From Bacillota bacterium (GTDB lineage: Bacteria; Bacillota; Clostridia; Clostridiales; Clostridiaceae), in NCBI GenBank assembly GCA_021781745.1, contig JAJXWH010000021.1, forward strand, positions 20,401 to 84,400: a DNA stretch of 64,000 nt, in the 5' to 3' direction. Under the pieces are notes generated by a model. That model was not told the origin of the DNA, searched no databases, and saw only the letters and a list, made by a program, of their open reading frames with translations. Shown in pieces: positions 46,520-55,641 of the stretch. Each line of letters begins with the position of its first letter. The stretch's first letter is position 1. The translations under genes were made by a program, and so were the position numbers.

Positions 46520-47959
46520 TTATAGTTCGCTAAGTTTCTTATCAACAAGCTCTTTAGCTACTTTAGGATTTGCTTTTCCTTTAGATAATTTCATTACTTG
46601 ACCCATTAAGAAACCAGCACTTTGTGTTTTTCCTGCCTTAAAGTCTTCTACCGACTGAGGATTATTTGCAATTACTTCATCAACAATTTTTTCTAATTCA
46701 TCAGTTGAGCTTATTTGCATAAGTCCTTTTTCCTCAATAAGTTTCATTGGATCTTTATTATTATCAAAGATTTCATCAAGAACTTCTCTTCCAACATTAT
46801 TACTGATTTTTCCTTCATCAATTACTTTAAGAAGCTTTGCAAAATTTTCTGCTTCTATTGTTATATCTTCTGATTCAATCTTTTTATCATTTAATATTCT
46901 TAGTATATCTCCTAAAATCCAGTTTGCAGCCATCTTAGGTGTAATCCCTAATTCTACAACTTTTTCAAAGAAAGTTGCAAGTCCTTTATCCCCAATTAAA
47001 ATCTCAACTTCTTTTTCTGTAAGCTCATATGATGTTAAGAACCTTTCTCTCTTTTCATCAGGCATTTCTGGTAAAGACTTCTCCGCTGCTTCAATTTGTT
47101 CATCATATATTATTATTGGAGGTAAATCCGGTTCCACAACATATCTATAATCATCTGCTTCTTCCTTAGATCTCATAGGAATTGTTTTTCCTTTTGCCGC
47201 ATCCCATCTTCTTGTTTCTTGAACTACTTTATGGCCTTCTCCATACGTATAAAGCTCCATTTGTCTTCTTTGTTCTTTTTCTAAAGCTTTTTGAAGTTCT
47301 CTAAAGGAGTTGATATTTTTAAGTTCTACCTTTGTTCCATATTCTTGTTGCCCTACCGGTCTTAAAGAAATATTAGCATCACATCTAAGGGAACCTTGTT
47401 CCATACGACAATCTGAAATTTCACCATATTCTAAAATTGATTTCAACTTTTTCATAAAGGCTACAGTTTCACCAACACTTCTTAAATCAGGTTCTGTAAC
47501 AATTTCTGCAAGTGGAACACCAACTCTGTTGTAATCTATTAATGAAACTGGTTCTCCTTCAACGTGAACAAGCTTTCCAGCATCTTCTTCTATATGAATT
47601 CTATTTAATCTAACTTTTACTTGCTTTCCTTCATATTCAAATTCAACAAGCCCGCCTGAGCATATTGGTAAATCAAATTGTGAAGTTTGATAATTCTTTG
47701 GAAGATCAGGATAAAAATAATTTTTTCTATCCATTTTATTATATTTATTTATTGTACAACCTAGTGCAGTACCAGCTTTTATTGCTAAATTTACAACTTC
47801 TTCATTTAAAACTGGAAGAGTCCCTGGTACTCCTGTACATATTGGGCATGTGTTAGCATTAGGTTCTGCCCCAAATTTTGTTGAACATGAGCAGAATATT
47901 TTAGTTTTTGATTTTAACTCTGCATGTATTTCTAACCCTATTACTGTTTCAAAATTCAT
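46520..47959 (-). CDS. gatB: Asp-tRNA(Asn)/Glu-tRNA(Gln) amidotransferase subunit B
   Basis: GatB phosphorylates mischarged Asp- or Glu-tRNA so that GatA-derived ammonia can amidate it. Its 479 residues begin FETVIGLEIHAELKSKTKIFCSC with the zinc-binding cysteines. They include KNYFYPDLPKNYQTSQFD and end in the tRNA-binding YqeY-like tail. It is the last gene of the operon, 11 bases after gatA. Confidence 0.97.
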   Translation of the reverse strand: MNFETVIGLEIHAELKSKTKIFCSCSTKFGAEPNANTCPICTGVPGTLPVLNEEVVNLAIKAGTALGCTINKYNKMDRKNYFYPDLPKNYQTSQFDLPICSGGLVEFEYEGKQVKVRLNRIHIEEDAGKLVHVEGEPVSLIDYNRVGVPLAEIVTEPDLRSVGETVAFMKKLKSILEYGEISDCRMEQGSLRCDANISLRPVGQQEYGTKVELKNINSFRELQKALEKEQRRQMELYTYGEGHKVVQETRRWDAAKGKTIPMRSKEEADDYRYVVEPDLPPIIIYDEQIEAAEKSLPEMPDEKRERFLTSYELTEKEVEILIGDKGLATFFEKVVELGITPKMAANWILGDILRILNDKKIESEDITIEAENFAKLLKVIDEGKISNNVGREVLDEIFDNNKDPMKLIEEKGLMQISSTDELEKIVDEVIANNPQSVEDFKAGKTQSAGFLMGQVMKLSKGKANPKVAKELVDKKLSEL

Positions 47960-47970
47960 TGTTGTCCCTC

Positions 47971-49410
47971 CTACAATTCAAGTGCTAAAGCTTGTTCTAA
48001 GCTATATGCAGCCTTGAATATTTTTTCTTCACATAACATATCACCCATTAATTGAATTCCAATTGGTAAGCCCTCTTTGCTAACTCCAGAAGGAATTGAT
48101 ATTGCTGGATTTCCAGCTAAATTAACATTAATAGTGTAAATATCCGCCAAATACATCGCTAAAGGATCAGTATTTTTCTCGCCGATTTTGAAAGGTAGTA
48201 TTGGAGAAACAGGCCCTACTATTAAATCATATTTTTCAAATGTCTTTTTAAGATCATGTCTTAATTTTTGTCTAAATGCATCTGCTTTTTTATAATAAGC
48301 ATCATAATACCCAGAAGCCAATGCATATGTTCCCATCATTATTCTTCTCTTAACTTCTGTTCCAAAACCTTCAGTTCTGCTATTTTCCATTAATTCATCT
48401 ACATTTGTATAATTTGAAGTTCTATAGCCATATCTTATTCCGTCATATCTATCTAAATTAGTACTTGCTTCAGCTGATGACATTATATAATAAGCTGCTA
48501 ATCCATCCTTAATTATAGGAAAAGAAAATGTTTCTACTTCTGCTCCAAGTTCTTTTAATTTTTCTAAACTATTATTAACTGAAGCTTTAATTTCTTCATC
48601 TAAACCTTCACCAAAGAATTCTTCAGGAACGCCAATTTTCATTCCCTTAATCCCATCTTTAAGATTTGCCGTATAATCTATTTCTTTTAATTCTCTTATA
48701 CTTGTTGAATCAAATTCATCAGTTCCAGATATTATATTTAAGATATAAGCACTATCTTCTACTGAATTAGAAAATGGTCCTATTTGATCTAAAGATGAGC
48801 CAAAAGCAATAAGTCCAAATCTAGATACTAAACCATAAGTTGGCTTTAGACCTACAACACCGCAAAATGCTGCTGGCTGTCTAATAGATCCACCTGTATC
48901 AGAACCAAGTGATACTGGTGCAAATTTTGCAGCAACTGCTGCAGCTGATCCACCTGAAGATCCTCCTGGAACCCTAGTTAAATCTCTTGGATTTAAAGTC
49001 TTTTTAAATGCTGAATTTTCATTAGATGATCCCATTGCAAATTCATCCATGTTAGTTTTTCCTATTATTATTGCATCTTCAGCTAATAATTTCTTTATTA
49101 CAGTTGCATTATATGGCGGAATAAAATCTTCAAGCATTTTTGATGCACAAGTTGTATTTACACCTTCTGTACAGATGTTATCTTTAATTGCAATTGGAAT
49201 ACCTGCAAGTCTTCCCAAAGTTTTGCCTGCCTTAATTTTTGCATCGATTTCCTTTGCCTTAGCTAATGCTTCATCACATTGTAGGCTTAAGAATGCATTT
49301 ACCGTTGGTTCTGTTTTAATAATTTCGTCTATATAAGACTTTACTAGCGCTTCACTAGTTAATTCACCTGTTTTAATTTTACTTGCCATTTCTTTTAAAT
49401 TCATTTTCAT
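47971..49410 (-). CDS. gatA: Asp-tRNA(Asn)/Glu-tRNA(Gln) amidotransferase subunit A
   Basis: GatA is the glutaminase/amidase subunit. Its 479 residues carry the amidase catalytic Ser-cisSer-Lys set: Lys in GIPIAIKDNI, and the serines in PGGSSGGSAAAVAA and GSDTGGSIRQPAAFCG. It lies between gatC and gatB with short gaps (15 and 11 bases). Confidence 0.97.
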   Translation of the reverse strand: MKMNLKEMASKIKTGELTSEALVKSYIDEIIKTEPTVNAFLSLQCDEALAKAKEIDAKIKAGKTLGRLAGIPIAIKDNICTEGVNTTCASKMLEDFIPPYNATVIKKLLAEDAIIIGKTNMDEFAMGSSNENSAFKKTLNPRDLTRVPGGSSGGSAAAVAAKFAPVSLGSDTGGSIRQPAAFCGVVGLKPTYGLVSRFGLIAFGSSLDQIGPFSNSVEDSAYILNIISGTDEFDSTSIRELKEIDYTANLKDGIKGMKIGVPEEFFGEGLDEEIKASVNNSLEKLKELGAEVETFSFPIIKDGLAAYYIMSSAEASTNLDRYDGIRYGYRTSNYTNVDELMENSRTEGFGTEVKRRIMMGTYALASGYYDAYYKKADAFRQKLRHDLKKTFEKYDLIVGPVSPILPFKIGEKNTDPLAMYLADIYTINVNLAGNPAISIPSGVSKEGLPIGIQLMGDMLCEEKIFKAAYSLEQALALEL

Positions 49411-49425
49411 TACACTCTCACCACC

Positions 49426-49707
49426 CTATTCAATAATCTTTGGCACTCTAATATAAGTTTCTTGCATATCTTTAACATTTCTAAATAAATTATTACATTC
49501 AAAAGATTTAACTTCATCTTTTCTAAGAATTGGTTTTAAATTTGACTTATCTGAATCATCATTTATTTCTAAATCTAATTCATTTAAATATTGAAAACTA
49601 TTTAAAATATTTTCAAATTCATGTGCAAATTTCTCTGCTTCTTCATCAGAAAATTTTAATTTAGATAACTTAGCAATATATTTTACTTCATCAATACTAA
49701 CTTTCAT
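49426..49707 (-). CDS. gatC: Asp-tRNA(Asn)/Glu-tRNA(Gln) amidotransferase subunit C
   Basis: This 93-residue subunit clamps GatA to GatB. It contains VKYIAKLSKLKFSDEEAEKF and the C-terminal RKDEVKSF...YIRVPKIIE typical of GatC. The tracked GTG at 49716 lies in the ribosome site GAGGTG; the ATG at 49707 is the likely start. Confidence 0.95.
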   Translation of the reverse strand: MKVSIDEVKYIAKLSKLKFSDEEAEKFAHEFENILNSFQYLNELDLEINDDSDKSNLKPILRKDEVKSFECNNLFRNVKDMQETYIRVPKIIE

Positions 49708-49740
49708 TACTTTCACCTCGTTAAATTTTTTGTCATTTAA

Positions 49741-49800
49741 TTGTTAACTGCTAACTTTGAACTGCTCACAGGGTACTCCAAATCATAGATTTGGGTTCTC
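49741..49800. repeat. Repeat-bearing spacer with hairpin between aspS and gatC
   Basis: Tandem-like pieces gttaactg, ctaacttt and gaactgct are followed by a small hairpin (CCAAATC-ATA-GATTTGG, 49778-49794). It fills the 87-base space between aspS and gatC. It may modulate the ratio of AspRS to GatCAB or be a general intergenic repeat. No T-run follows, so it should not stop transcription fully. Confidence 0.45.
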
Positions 49801-49803
49801 TAC

Positions 49804-51093
49804 TTATGGTGTTAATCTCTTCATATCTCTTGGGAATAGAGATGCTTCTCTTATATTTCCTAAATTTAAAATTTGCATTGTAATTCTTTCAAGCCCTATA
49901 GCAAATCCTCCATGAGGCGGCATTCCATACTTAAATGTATCTAAATAGAATGCAAAATCTTCTATTTTTAATCCCCATCTCTCCATTTTTGCTTTTAACA
50001 TTTCATAATCATGAATTCTTTGTCCACCAGTTGTAATTTCAACACCTTTAAAGATTAAGTCAAAACTCTTTGTCATTTCAGGATTTTCTTCACGTTCCAT
50101 AGCATACATTGGTCTCTTTGCTGTTGGATATTCAGTTAAAAATACATAATCACTATTATATTTTTCTTTAATATATTTATGGAATAATGCTTCCCCTTCA
50201 TTATCAATATTTCCTACTGGTGACTTTTTATTAAATTCTTTTAATAAAATTTCTTGAGCTTCAGCAAGTGGAATTCTTGGAATATTAATTTCTTCTGGAA
50301 GAACTACATCAAATAATTTTAATTCTTCAGCACATTTTTCATTTAAATGTTTATATAAAAATCTTATAAAGTTTTCTTCAGTATCCATAAGATCTGTTTC
50401 ATCTTTTATAAATCCCATTTCAACATCTAAACTCACATATTCATTTAAATGTCTCCATGTATTATGAAGCTCTGCTCTATATGCATAACCAACTTCAAAT
50501 ACTCTTTCAAATCCAGCTCCTACCATCATTTGCTTCCAAAATTGTGGACTTTGTGAAAGGAAGGCTCTTCTATTAAAATAATTTACAGTAAACATTTCAG
50601 AACCGCCTTCAGTTCCAGAATGAGTTATCTTTGGTGTGTGTATTTCTTCAAAATCATTATTTTTAAAGAATGTTCTAAATGCTTCTTCAATTTCATTTTG
50701 TACTTTAAAAATTGCTTTCTTCTTAGGAATTCTAAGACTCACTGTTCTAAAATCTAATTGTGTTTCAAGTGATGCTTTTTCTTTATAGCTTTGAATTTCA
50801 AATGGTAGCTTATCATAAAAAACTTTACCAGCAACCTCTATAGATGATACTTCTACTTCAATTCCTCTAGGTGCTTTTTCATTTTCACGCACAACTCCTA
50901 CTACTTCTATTGCATTTTCAAGTCTTAACCCCTTAATTTGCTCCTTTGTACAAACAAGTTGAATTATTCCTGACTTATCTCTAAGCATAATGAAAGAAAC
51001 GTGAGAAAGATCACGAATTTTATGAACCCATCCCTTAAGTAATACTGTTTCTTCACCATTAACTACTAAATCTTTAATAAATATTCTTTTCAT
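49804..51093 (-). CDS. aspS: Archaeal-type, probably non-discriminating aspartyl-tRNA synthetase
   Basis: This 429-residue class II synthetase lacks the large bacterial insertion domain and so is of the archaeal AspRS type (AspS2). It has an N-terminal OB fold (about 1-105), motif 2 in FEVGYAYRAELHNTWRHLNEY and motif 3 in GFAIGLERI. Linkage to gatCAB argues that it charges both tRNA-Asp and tRNA-Asn, the latter corrected to Asn-tRNA by GatCAB. The operon is behind a T-box. Confidence 0.93.
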   Translation of the reverse strand: MKRIFIKDLVVNGEETVLLKGWVHKIRDLSHVSFIMLRDKSGIIQLVCTKEQIKGLRLENAIEVVGVVRENEKAPRGIEVEVSSIEVAGKVFYDKLPFEIQSYKEKASLETQLDFRTVSLRIPKKKAIFKVQNEIEEAFRTFFKNNDFEEIHTPKITHSGTEGGSEMFTVNYFNRRAFLSQSPQFWKQMMVGAGFERVFEVGYAYRAELHNTWRHLNEYVSLDVEMGFIKDETDLMDTEENFIRFLYKHLNEKCAEELKLFDVVLPEEINIPRIPLAEAQEILLKEFNKKSPVGNIDNEGEALFHKYIKEKYNSDYVFLTEYPTAKRPMYAMEREENPEMTKSFDLIFKGVEITTGGQRIHDYEMLKAKMERWGLKIEDFAFYLDTFKYGMPPHGGFAIGLERITMQILNLGNIREASLFPRDMKRLTP

Positions 51094-51180
51094 TATTATT
51101 ACTCCTTTTTAAATTATTGTTTATTTTTACAATTATTTTTTGTAATTATACTCTTAAAATTATTAAAATTTTCTTTAACT

Positions 51181-51456
51181 AAAAAAACTCGCCCCTATGC
51201 TTATGCATAGGGACGAGATTATCTTCGCGGTACCACCCTAGTTAGTTTATAAAAACTCACCTCAAACAAGTACAAAACTAAAATGTTTTATACCTTCCAT
51301 TTTTAACGGCATGGACCCGATTAAGCCTACTCTTTTCTGTAAAATTTCAGTTAATTGCTCCGAAGTGTTCTTTCAATTCAAGATTCATGCAGATATCCCA
51401 CCGCCATCTGCTCTCTTTAAATCATCTATTTGAATTTACTTTTCTTCATCATGGCA
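51181..51456 (-). ncRNA. T-box riboswitch of aspS-gatCAB with overlapping GAA/AAC specifier
   Basis: On the minus strand the leader starts with an AGTA S-turn stem. It then has the specifier loop TGAAA-GAAC-AC (GAAC at 51370-51367), the T-box AGGGTGGTACCGCG and a terminator, TCGTCCCTATGC/GCATAGGGGCGA, with a T-run. Strict alignment with other T-boxes gives GAA (Glu); shifting one base gives AAC (Asn). A two-codon T-box of this kind was described for the C. acetobutylicum transamidation operon. A TATAAT-like -10 lies at 51479-51474. The remaining sequence up to 51640 shows no other feature. Confidence 0.9.
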
Positions 51457-51640
51457 TATATTAATTTTCATTTATTATATCTATGTATATTAATTAATCA
51501 TAAACTCAATGCTTACGAATTTCATTATATTGCAAAATAATTCATAAATCAATACTTTTTTTCTAAAAGCATGCTCATAAAATTTTAAAACAATTAGTTT
51601 TATGAATATCTTTCTTTCATAATTAGTTTAATTAAATGTA

Positions 51641-52198
51641 TTAATTCTCAAAATTTTTCATTAAAACATATCTATTTAATCCATTGTACTTTAACTTCTC
51701 TATTATTATATTATATCCAAGACTTTTAAAGGTATTTAAGCTATAGATATTATCAGGTGCAACTGTTGAACAAATATAACTCATCCCTGAACAATATGCA
51801 ATTTCTTCTAAAATCTCACATATTACCCTTTGAAGTTTATTCCCCCTATATTCTTCTTTAACTATAGTCGATTCAACTTGTCCTACTTTTAATAGGTCTT
51901 TTCCCTGAATATTTATGTCATATCCATAATTATGTTTTTCATATCCATACTCTATATATACTCCTATAGCAATTAATTCATCATCAATTGCTGAAACACA
52001 TCCTATAATCTTGCCTTTTCCACTAAAAATTATATTAAATTCCTCTCTATCTGAAGTGCAGTAAAAAGCTTTATTACTAAGTTTATTATAAACATTATCT
52101 TGAAGTTCCATTATTTTATCTAAATAGCTTAAATCTAATTCCTTTATTTGAGCTTTAGTATAACTTCCATCATTTTTCTTTAAAATAATCTCTTTCAT
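51641..52198 (-). CDS. GNAT-family N-acetyltransferase
   Basis: This 185-residue protein has the GNAT acetyl-CoA motif VESTIVKEEYRGNKLQRVICEILEEIA at about 107-133 and a C-terminal APDNIYSLNTFKSLGYNI. It has no membrane segment. The N-terminal part is less typical. The substrate is unknown. It is a single gene. Confidence 0.85.
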   Translation of the reverse strand: MKEIILKKNDGSYTKAQIKELDLSYLDKIMELQDNVYNKLSNKAFYCTSDREEFNIIFSGKGKIIGCVSAIDDELIAIGVYIEYGYEKHNYGYDINIQGKDLLKVGQVESTIVKEEYRGNKLQRVICEILEEIAYCSGMSYICSTVAPDNIYSLNTFKSLGYNIIIEKLKYNGLNRYVLMKNFEN

Positions 52199-52332
52199 TT
52201 TATTAAATAAGAATATAAATACTAAATTTATACTTCTTAATTTTATCCCCCTTAATTATTATTAATATATGAATTATATTATATCCTATTATTATACGCT
52301 AGGCTTATATATTTTTCATTATTATTAACAAT

Positions 52333-52374
52333 AAACCGAGCCATTAAATGTAACTCATTTTTAAGGCTCGGTTT
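52333..52374 (-). terminator. Terminator of the amidase-domain gene
   Basis: Arms AAACCGAGCC and GGCTCGGTTT are perfect, with a 22-base spacer and T-rich flanks, 4 bases past the stop of the amidase-domain gene. Confidence 0.85.
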
Positions 52375-52377
52375 TAA

Positions 52378-53484
52378 TCAGCAATGTACTCTTATTAACC
52401 AAAATTTTATTTTTTTATCGCTCCATCCTAAATCCCATGGCACATCATTTCTATCTGTATTATGGCATGTTACCAAAGTATAACCTTTTGAATCAGCACC
52501 AGTTACTACAGATACGTGGGTAATATCACCTTTCTTTTCATAAGCTACAAAGTCTCCTGGGAGTAACTTATAGGAAGTCTTATATACTTTTTCATAACTT
52601 CCTTTAGCGATAACTGAAGCCCTACCGCTGTTTAGCATATAATAAGTAAATTTACCTGCATTTACCCATGGTCCTGTTGCGCTTCCCTTATCATATCTCC
52701 ACCCTGACGTTTCCTTAAATTTAGCTCCTTCGTGTAATATTTGTGAAGCAAAATTTGCACAATCTCCTCCTTCTGGATTAAAATCTCTATATTGTTTATT
52801 ATACTTAAATCCATACTCCTCTAAAGTTGCTGCACCACAATACCTATCTGCGTATTCTTTAGCACCTTTTCTTTTTTCACTAATATTACTTAAATCTCTA
52901 GATACTTGAGTTGAAATGAACTCCTTAATAGCATCAACTTTAATAGATTCTAAGCTTAATGAATCAGCAAATGGGTCTGTATACCATTCCTTTGTAATAA
53001 TCCATCCATCTCCTCTCTTACTTAACTGAAAAGAGTGGTAAGTTCCAATTCTTGAGCGATTAATTTGTTCAGGTTGATCTGGATAAACATATTGATATTC
53101 TGTATTGCAAATAATATTAAATGAACATTTTTGATCTCCAATTTTCGATCTTTTAATTACTATTTTGGGCACTATATCAACAAACTTTATGCCCTGTTTT
53201 TCTGCCCAATTGTTTATGTATTTTACCTTCTTTTGTTCATACTCATATGCCCATTGACCATATTTAGTATCTGTGGCATAAAGGGATTTGATAGAATCTA
53301 AATCATTATTTAATATTGCTTTATTTTTTATTTCAAATATATTTTTTACAATACATCCTATTTCATCACAATTGATTTCCCCTTTTACGTTTTGCTCCAT
53401 AACATTAATAAATGAAAATATTAAAGTAATCACAATAACTCCAATTAAAATTGACGAGTTTTTTTTATTTTTAGAGAGCTGCAT
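52378..53484 (-). CDS. Membrane-anchored amidase-domain protein
   Basis: This 368-residue protein has an uncleaved N-terminal signal anchor (about 10-28) and a middle domain of unknown function. A C-terminal putative amidase domain (about 205-368, the Amidase_6 type) follows. The domain carries the Cys in NPEGGDCANFASQILHEG, LLPGDFVAY and the His in DITHVSVVTG, a cysteine-peptidase-like set. It probably acts on cell wall or exported peptides. It lies 33 bases after an M15 peptidase gene, so the two may form a cell-wall unit. Confidence 0.87.
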   Translation of the reverse strand: MQLSKNKKNSSILIGVIVITLIFSFINVMEQNVKGEINCDEIGCIVKNIFEIKNKAILNNDLDSIKSLYATDTKYGQWAYEYEQKKVKYINNWAEKQGIKFVDIVPKIVIKRSKIGDQKCSFNIICNTEYQYVYPDQPEQINRSRIGTYHSFQLSKRGDGWIITKEWYTDPFADSLSLESIKVDAIKEFISTQVSRDLSNISEKRKGAKEYADRYCGAATLEEYGFKYNKQYRDFNPEGGDCANFASQILHEGAKFKETSGWRYDKGSATGPWVNAGKFTYYMLNSGRASVIAKGSYEKVYKTSYKLLPGDFVAYEKKGDITHVSVVTGADSKGYTLVTCHNTDRNDVPWDLGWSDKKIKFWLIRVHC

Positions 53485-53516
53485 ATTTTAATACCCCTTT
53501 CTAAATAAATATCCTT

Positions 53517-54422
53517 CTACAATAGTTCATTATCTATCATTTCAATGTATTTTTTAGTATTTTCTTCTAAAGGAACACCGTCATACCACTGGCAATTGTG
53601 ATTCCAATTACTAAAATATCTAGCTTTTAATATTATTTCTGGCCTATACTCAAAATGTAAGATATCAAAATGATTCCATTTTCCGCCCCATACAAAATTA
53701 TTTTTCTCAAAAGCTTCTACTAATTCCTTTGGGTAATCTCCCAATCTTTGCTTTCCTTGTTTTTCTGAACTCCATTTCCAGTAGTCTCTTTTATCACTTT
53801 TCAGGTCAATAGCTATTCCATAGGAATGAGGACTTAATCTTCCAGTTCCTGATATAACTCTATAATTGTATGTTCCACTGGCTGGATAAAGTATACTTCC
53901 TATGTCACCTCTAGTTTTAGCCAAGGGAATAAGTTCTTTTAATACTGCTTCAAGAGAAGAATTTGCATTATTTTTGCTATTGAATTGGTAATTAGTATAT
54001 CCAAACTTTAAGCTCTTCAAATTTTTTTCTATGGCTCCTTTTGAGTTACCATATACTTCATTAAAAAGTTCATAATGCCTTGCTCTACCGGGATCAAAAT
54101 TCTTTTCCATAATTTCTGTTGTCATTTGCATTGGGTACTCTTGCTCCAACATATCTTGTAAATCTGGATTTGATAACTTTTCTTCATGACTTTTTTGTTT
54201 TTTATCATCATAGATAATTTTTTTGCCTGATTTCATGATTAAATAAACTTCATCATCACTTTTCTTCTCAACACCTTGTATAAATTCAGGATAAGCCATC
54301 ATAAGGCTTAATATATCTTGCTTCATTTGCGTTTTATAATCTTTGTTACAAGATGCATAAGATATAATAGGAATATTGAAAAGAACTAATATACATAATA
54401 TATAATTAATTATTTTTTTCAT
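53517..54422 (-). CDS. M15-family (D-Ala-D-Ala carboxypeptidase-like) metallopeptidase
   Basis: This exported peptidase of about 301 residues begins with a signal peptide (MKKIINYILCILVLFNIP...YAS). The zinc-binding pattern HSYGIAIDLK and FDILHFEYRPE with the preceding WGGKWN is that of M15C/VanY-like enzymes acting on peptidoglycan stem peptides. The tracked start at 54470 is replaced by the ATG at 54422, 9 bases after GGTGGTG. It probably shares a transcript with the amidase-domain gene. Confidence 0.9.
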   Translation of the reverse strand: MKKIINYILCILVLFNIPIISYASCNKDYKTQMKQDILSLMMAYPEFIQGVEKKSDDEVYLIMKSGKKIIYDDKKQKSHEEKLSNPDLQDMLEQEYPMQMTTEIMEKNFDPGRARHYELFNEVYGNSKGAIEKNLKSLKFGYTNYQFNSKNNANSSLEAVLKELIPLAKTRGDIGSILYPASGTYNYRVISGTGRLSPHSYGIAIDLKSDKRDYWKWSSEKQGKQRLGDYPKELVEAFEKNNFVWGGKWNHFDILHFEYRPEIILKARYFSNWNHNCQWYDGVPLEENTKKYIEMIDNELL

Positions 54423-54546
54423 TAATATATTCACCACCTTTTTAAACCCTATAAAGATATATTGTCCCAAGACTAGTCATACTATGTACATTAATTTTTT
54501 GAATAAAAATAAAAGCTCAAAATGAGTTTTATTAAAAACATAAAAA

Positions 54547-54584
54547 AAGTGAATGTTTATTTATACAAATAGTTACATTCACTT
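54547..54584. terminator. Terminator-like hairpin
   Basis: Arms AAGTGAATGT and ACATTCACTT are perfect with an 18-base spacer and an A-tract on the left side. It follows the truncated lysophospholipase frame on the minus strand. Confidence 0.7.
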
Positions 54585-54629
54585 AATACTGAAATGGAAT
54601 TCCACTTATATTCCAGGTAATTTATATTT

Positions 54630-55105
54630 TTAATTTATACTTTTTTCATAAAAATCTAATACTGATACTAAATAAGGTTTTTGAATTTCGTCTCTCTCTA
54701 GATATATTTCATGCCTTGAATCGTCCATCTTTTCTATTTTGCAGTTCTTGGCACCTTTAGCAAACTTATTCTGACCTTCTGATTTTACATAAGTATCCTG
54801 TCCAGCCTGAAATAATAAAACTGGAATTTCAACTTTTGATGCATTTTCTTCTTTTACAATATCTTCAGTAGTTCTAAACGCCTCTTTAGTCCAGTTATAA
54901 CTTGCTCCACCTCTTTGTAATTCTTCATTATTAGCTACAATATTGTGAATATACTCATAACGATTAATAGAGGTTGTCCCAATTTCATCTTTATTATATT
55001 CCATTGTGTAGGGCTTTTTACCCAACACGTATTTTCCACCATTGCCTAACGCAACTTCAATATTAACTATTAACTCAACAATCCTACATCCTTTCTATTG
55101 CTAAA
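54630..55105 (-). pseudogene. 5'-truncated lysophospholipase-like alpha/beta hydrolase
   Basis: The C-terminal half of a monoglyceride-lipase/PldB-like hydrolase remains. It has YNWTKEAFRTTEDIVKE, the acid Asp in VLLFQAGQDTYVKSEGQ and the His in MDDSRHEIYLERDE. Upstream of the tracked GTG the frame stays open to about 55105 and still resembles the family (IVNIEVALGNGGKYVLGKKPY). It then reaches a stop, with no start codon or room for the GxSxG nucleophile half. The gene has lost its first 150 or so codons. Confidence 0.8.
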
Positions 55106-55125
55106 AATCTTAGCATAAAAGAAAA

Positions 55126-55144
55126 AGCTGTATTTTAAACAGCT
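55126..55144 (-). terminator. Terminator of the 55.2-55.5 kb gene
   Basis: AGCTGTTTAAAATACAGCT followed by TTTTTCTTTT on the minus strand lies 12 bases past the stop at 55156. Confidence 0.8.
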
Positions 55145-55155
55145 AAATGTGCATA

Positions 55156-55497
55156 CTATTCAAGCAAGGAAATAACCCACTTATTACACGAAGTGCATTT
55201 ATGAACCGTTATAACGAATAAATCAAACTTCTTATTGTGTACCATTATCCCCATAGCATCTCTTTCTTCTTTAGTAATAAATTCATCATTTTCATCTATA
55301 TAACCAATTATCTCTATCAAATAATTTTTTTTAGTTTTGTCGCAGCATCCGTTAGATCCAGCAATTTCAATTATCTCATAATCCAAATCCGGACTTAATT
55401 CTTCTATAATATCAATTATATCTTCATAATCTTTTACATCATCAACAAAATCTTCTTCATAAAATTCTAAATCTTTAACTTGAAATAATTTATTCAT
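55156..55497 (-). CDS. Hypothetical acidic protein with C-terminal CxxC
   Basis: This 113-residue acidic protein has GCCDKTKKNY in the middle and HKCTSCNKWVISLLE at the end, a possible metal site. The ATG at 55497 is 6 bases after GGAG; the tracked ATG four codons earlier overlaps that site. No family is recognised and it has no membrane segment. Confidence 0.7.
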   Translation of the reverse strand: MNKLFQVKDLEFYEEDFVDDVKDYEDIIDIIEELSPDLDYEIIEIAGSNGCCDKTKKNYLIEIIGYIDENDEFITKEERDAMGIMVHNKKFDLFVITVHKCTSCNKWVISLLE

Positions 55498-55641
55498 ATT
55501 TTTCTCCATTCTTCAGTAATATTTTGTGGCAATAAAGTTAGCTTATATATGTTACCTATTATAATTTACATACAATCTTTTAGCAAATGTACTTGTAATA
55601 TATAAATTCAAGGTTAACATAATATCTAGCTTTTTTTATCA

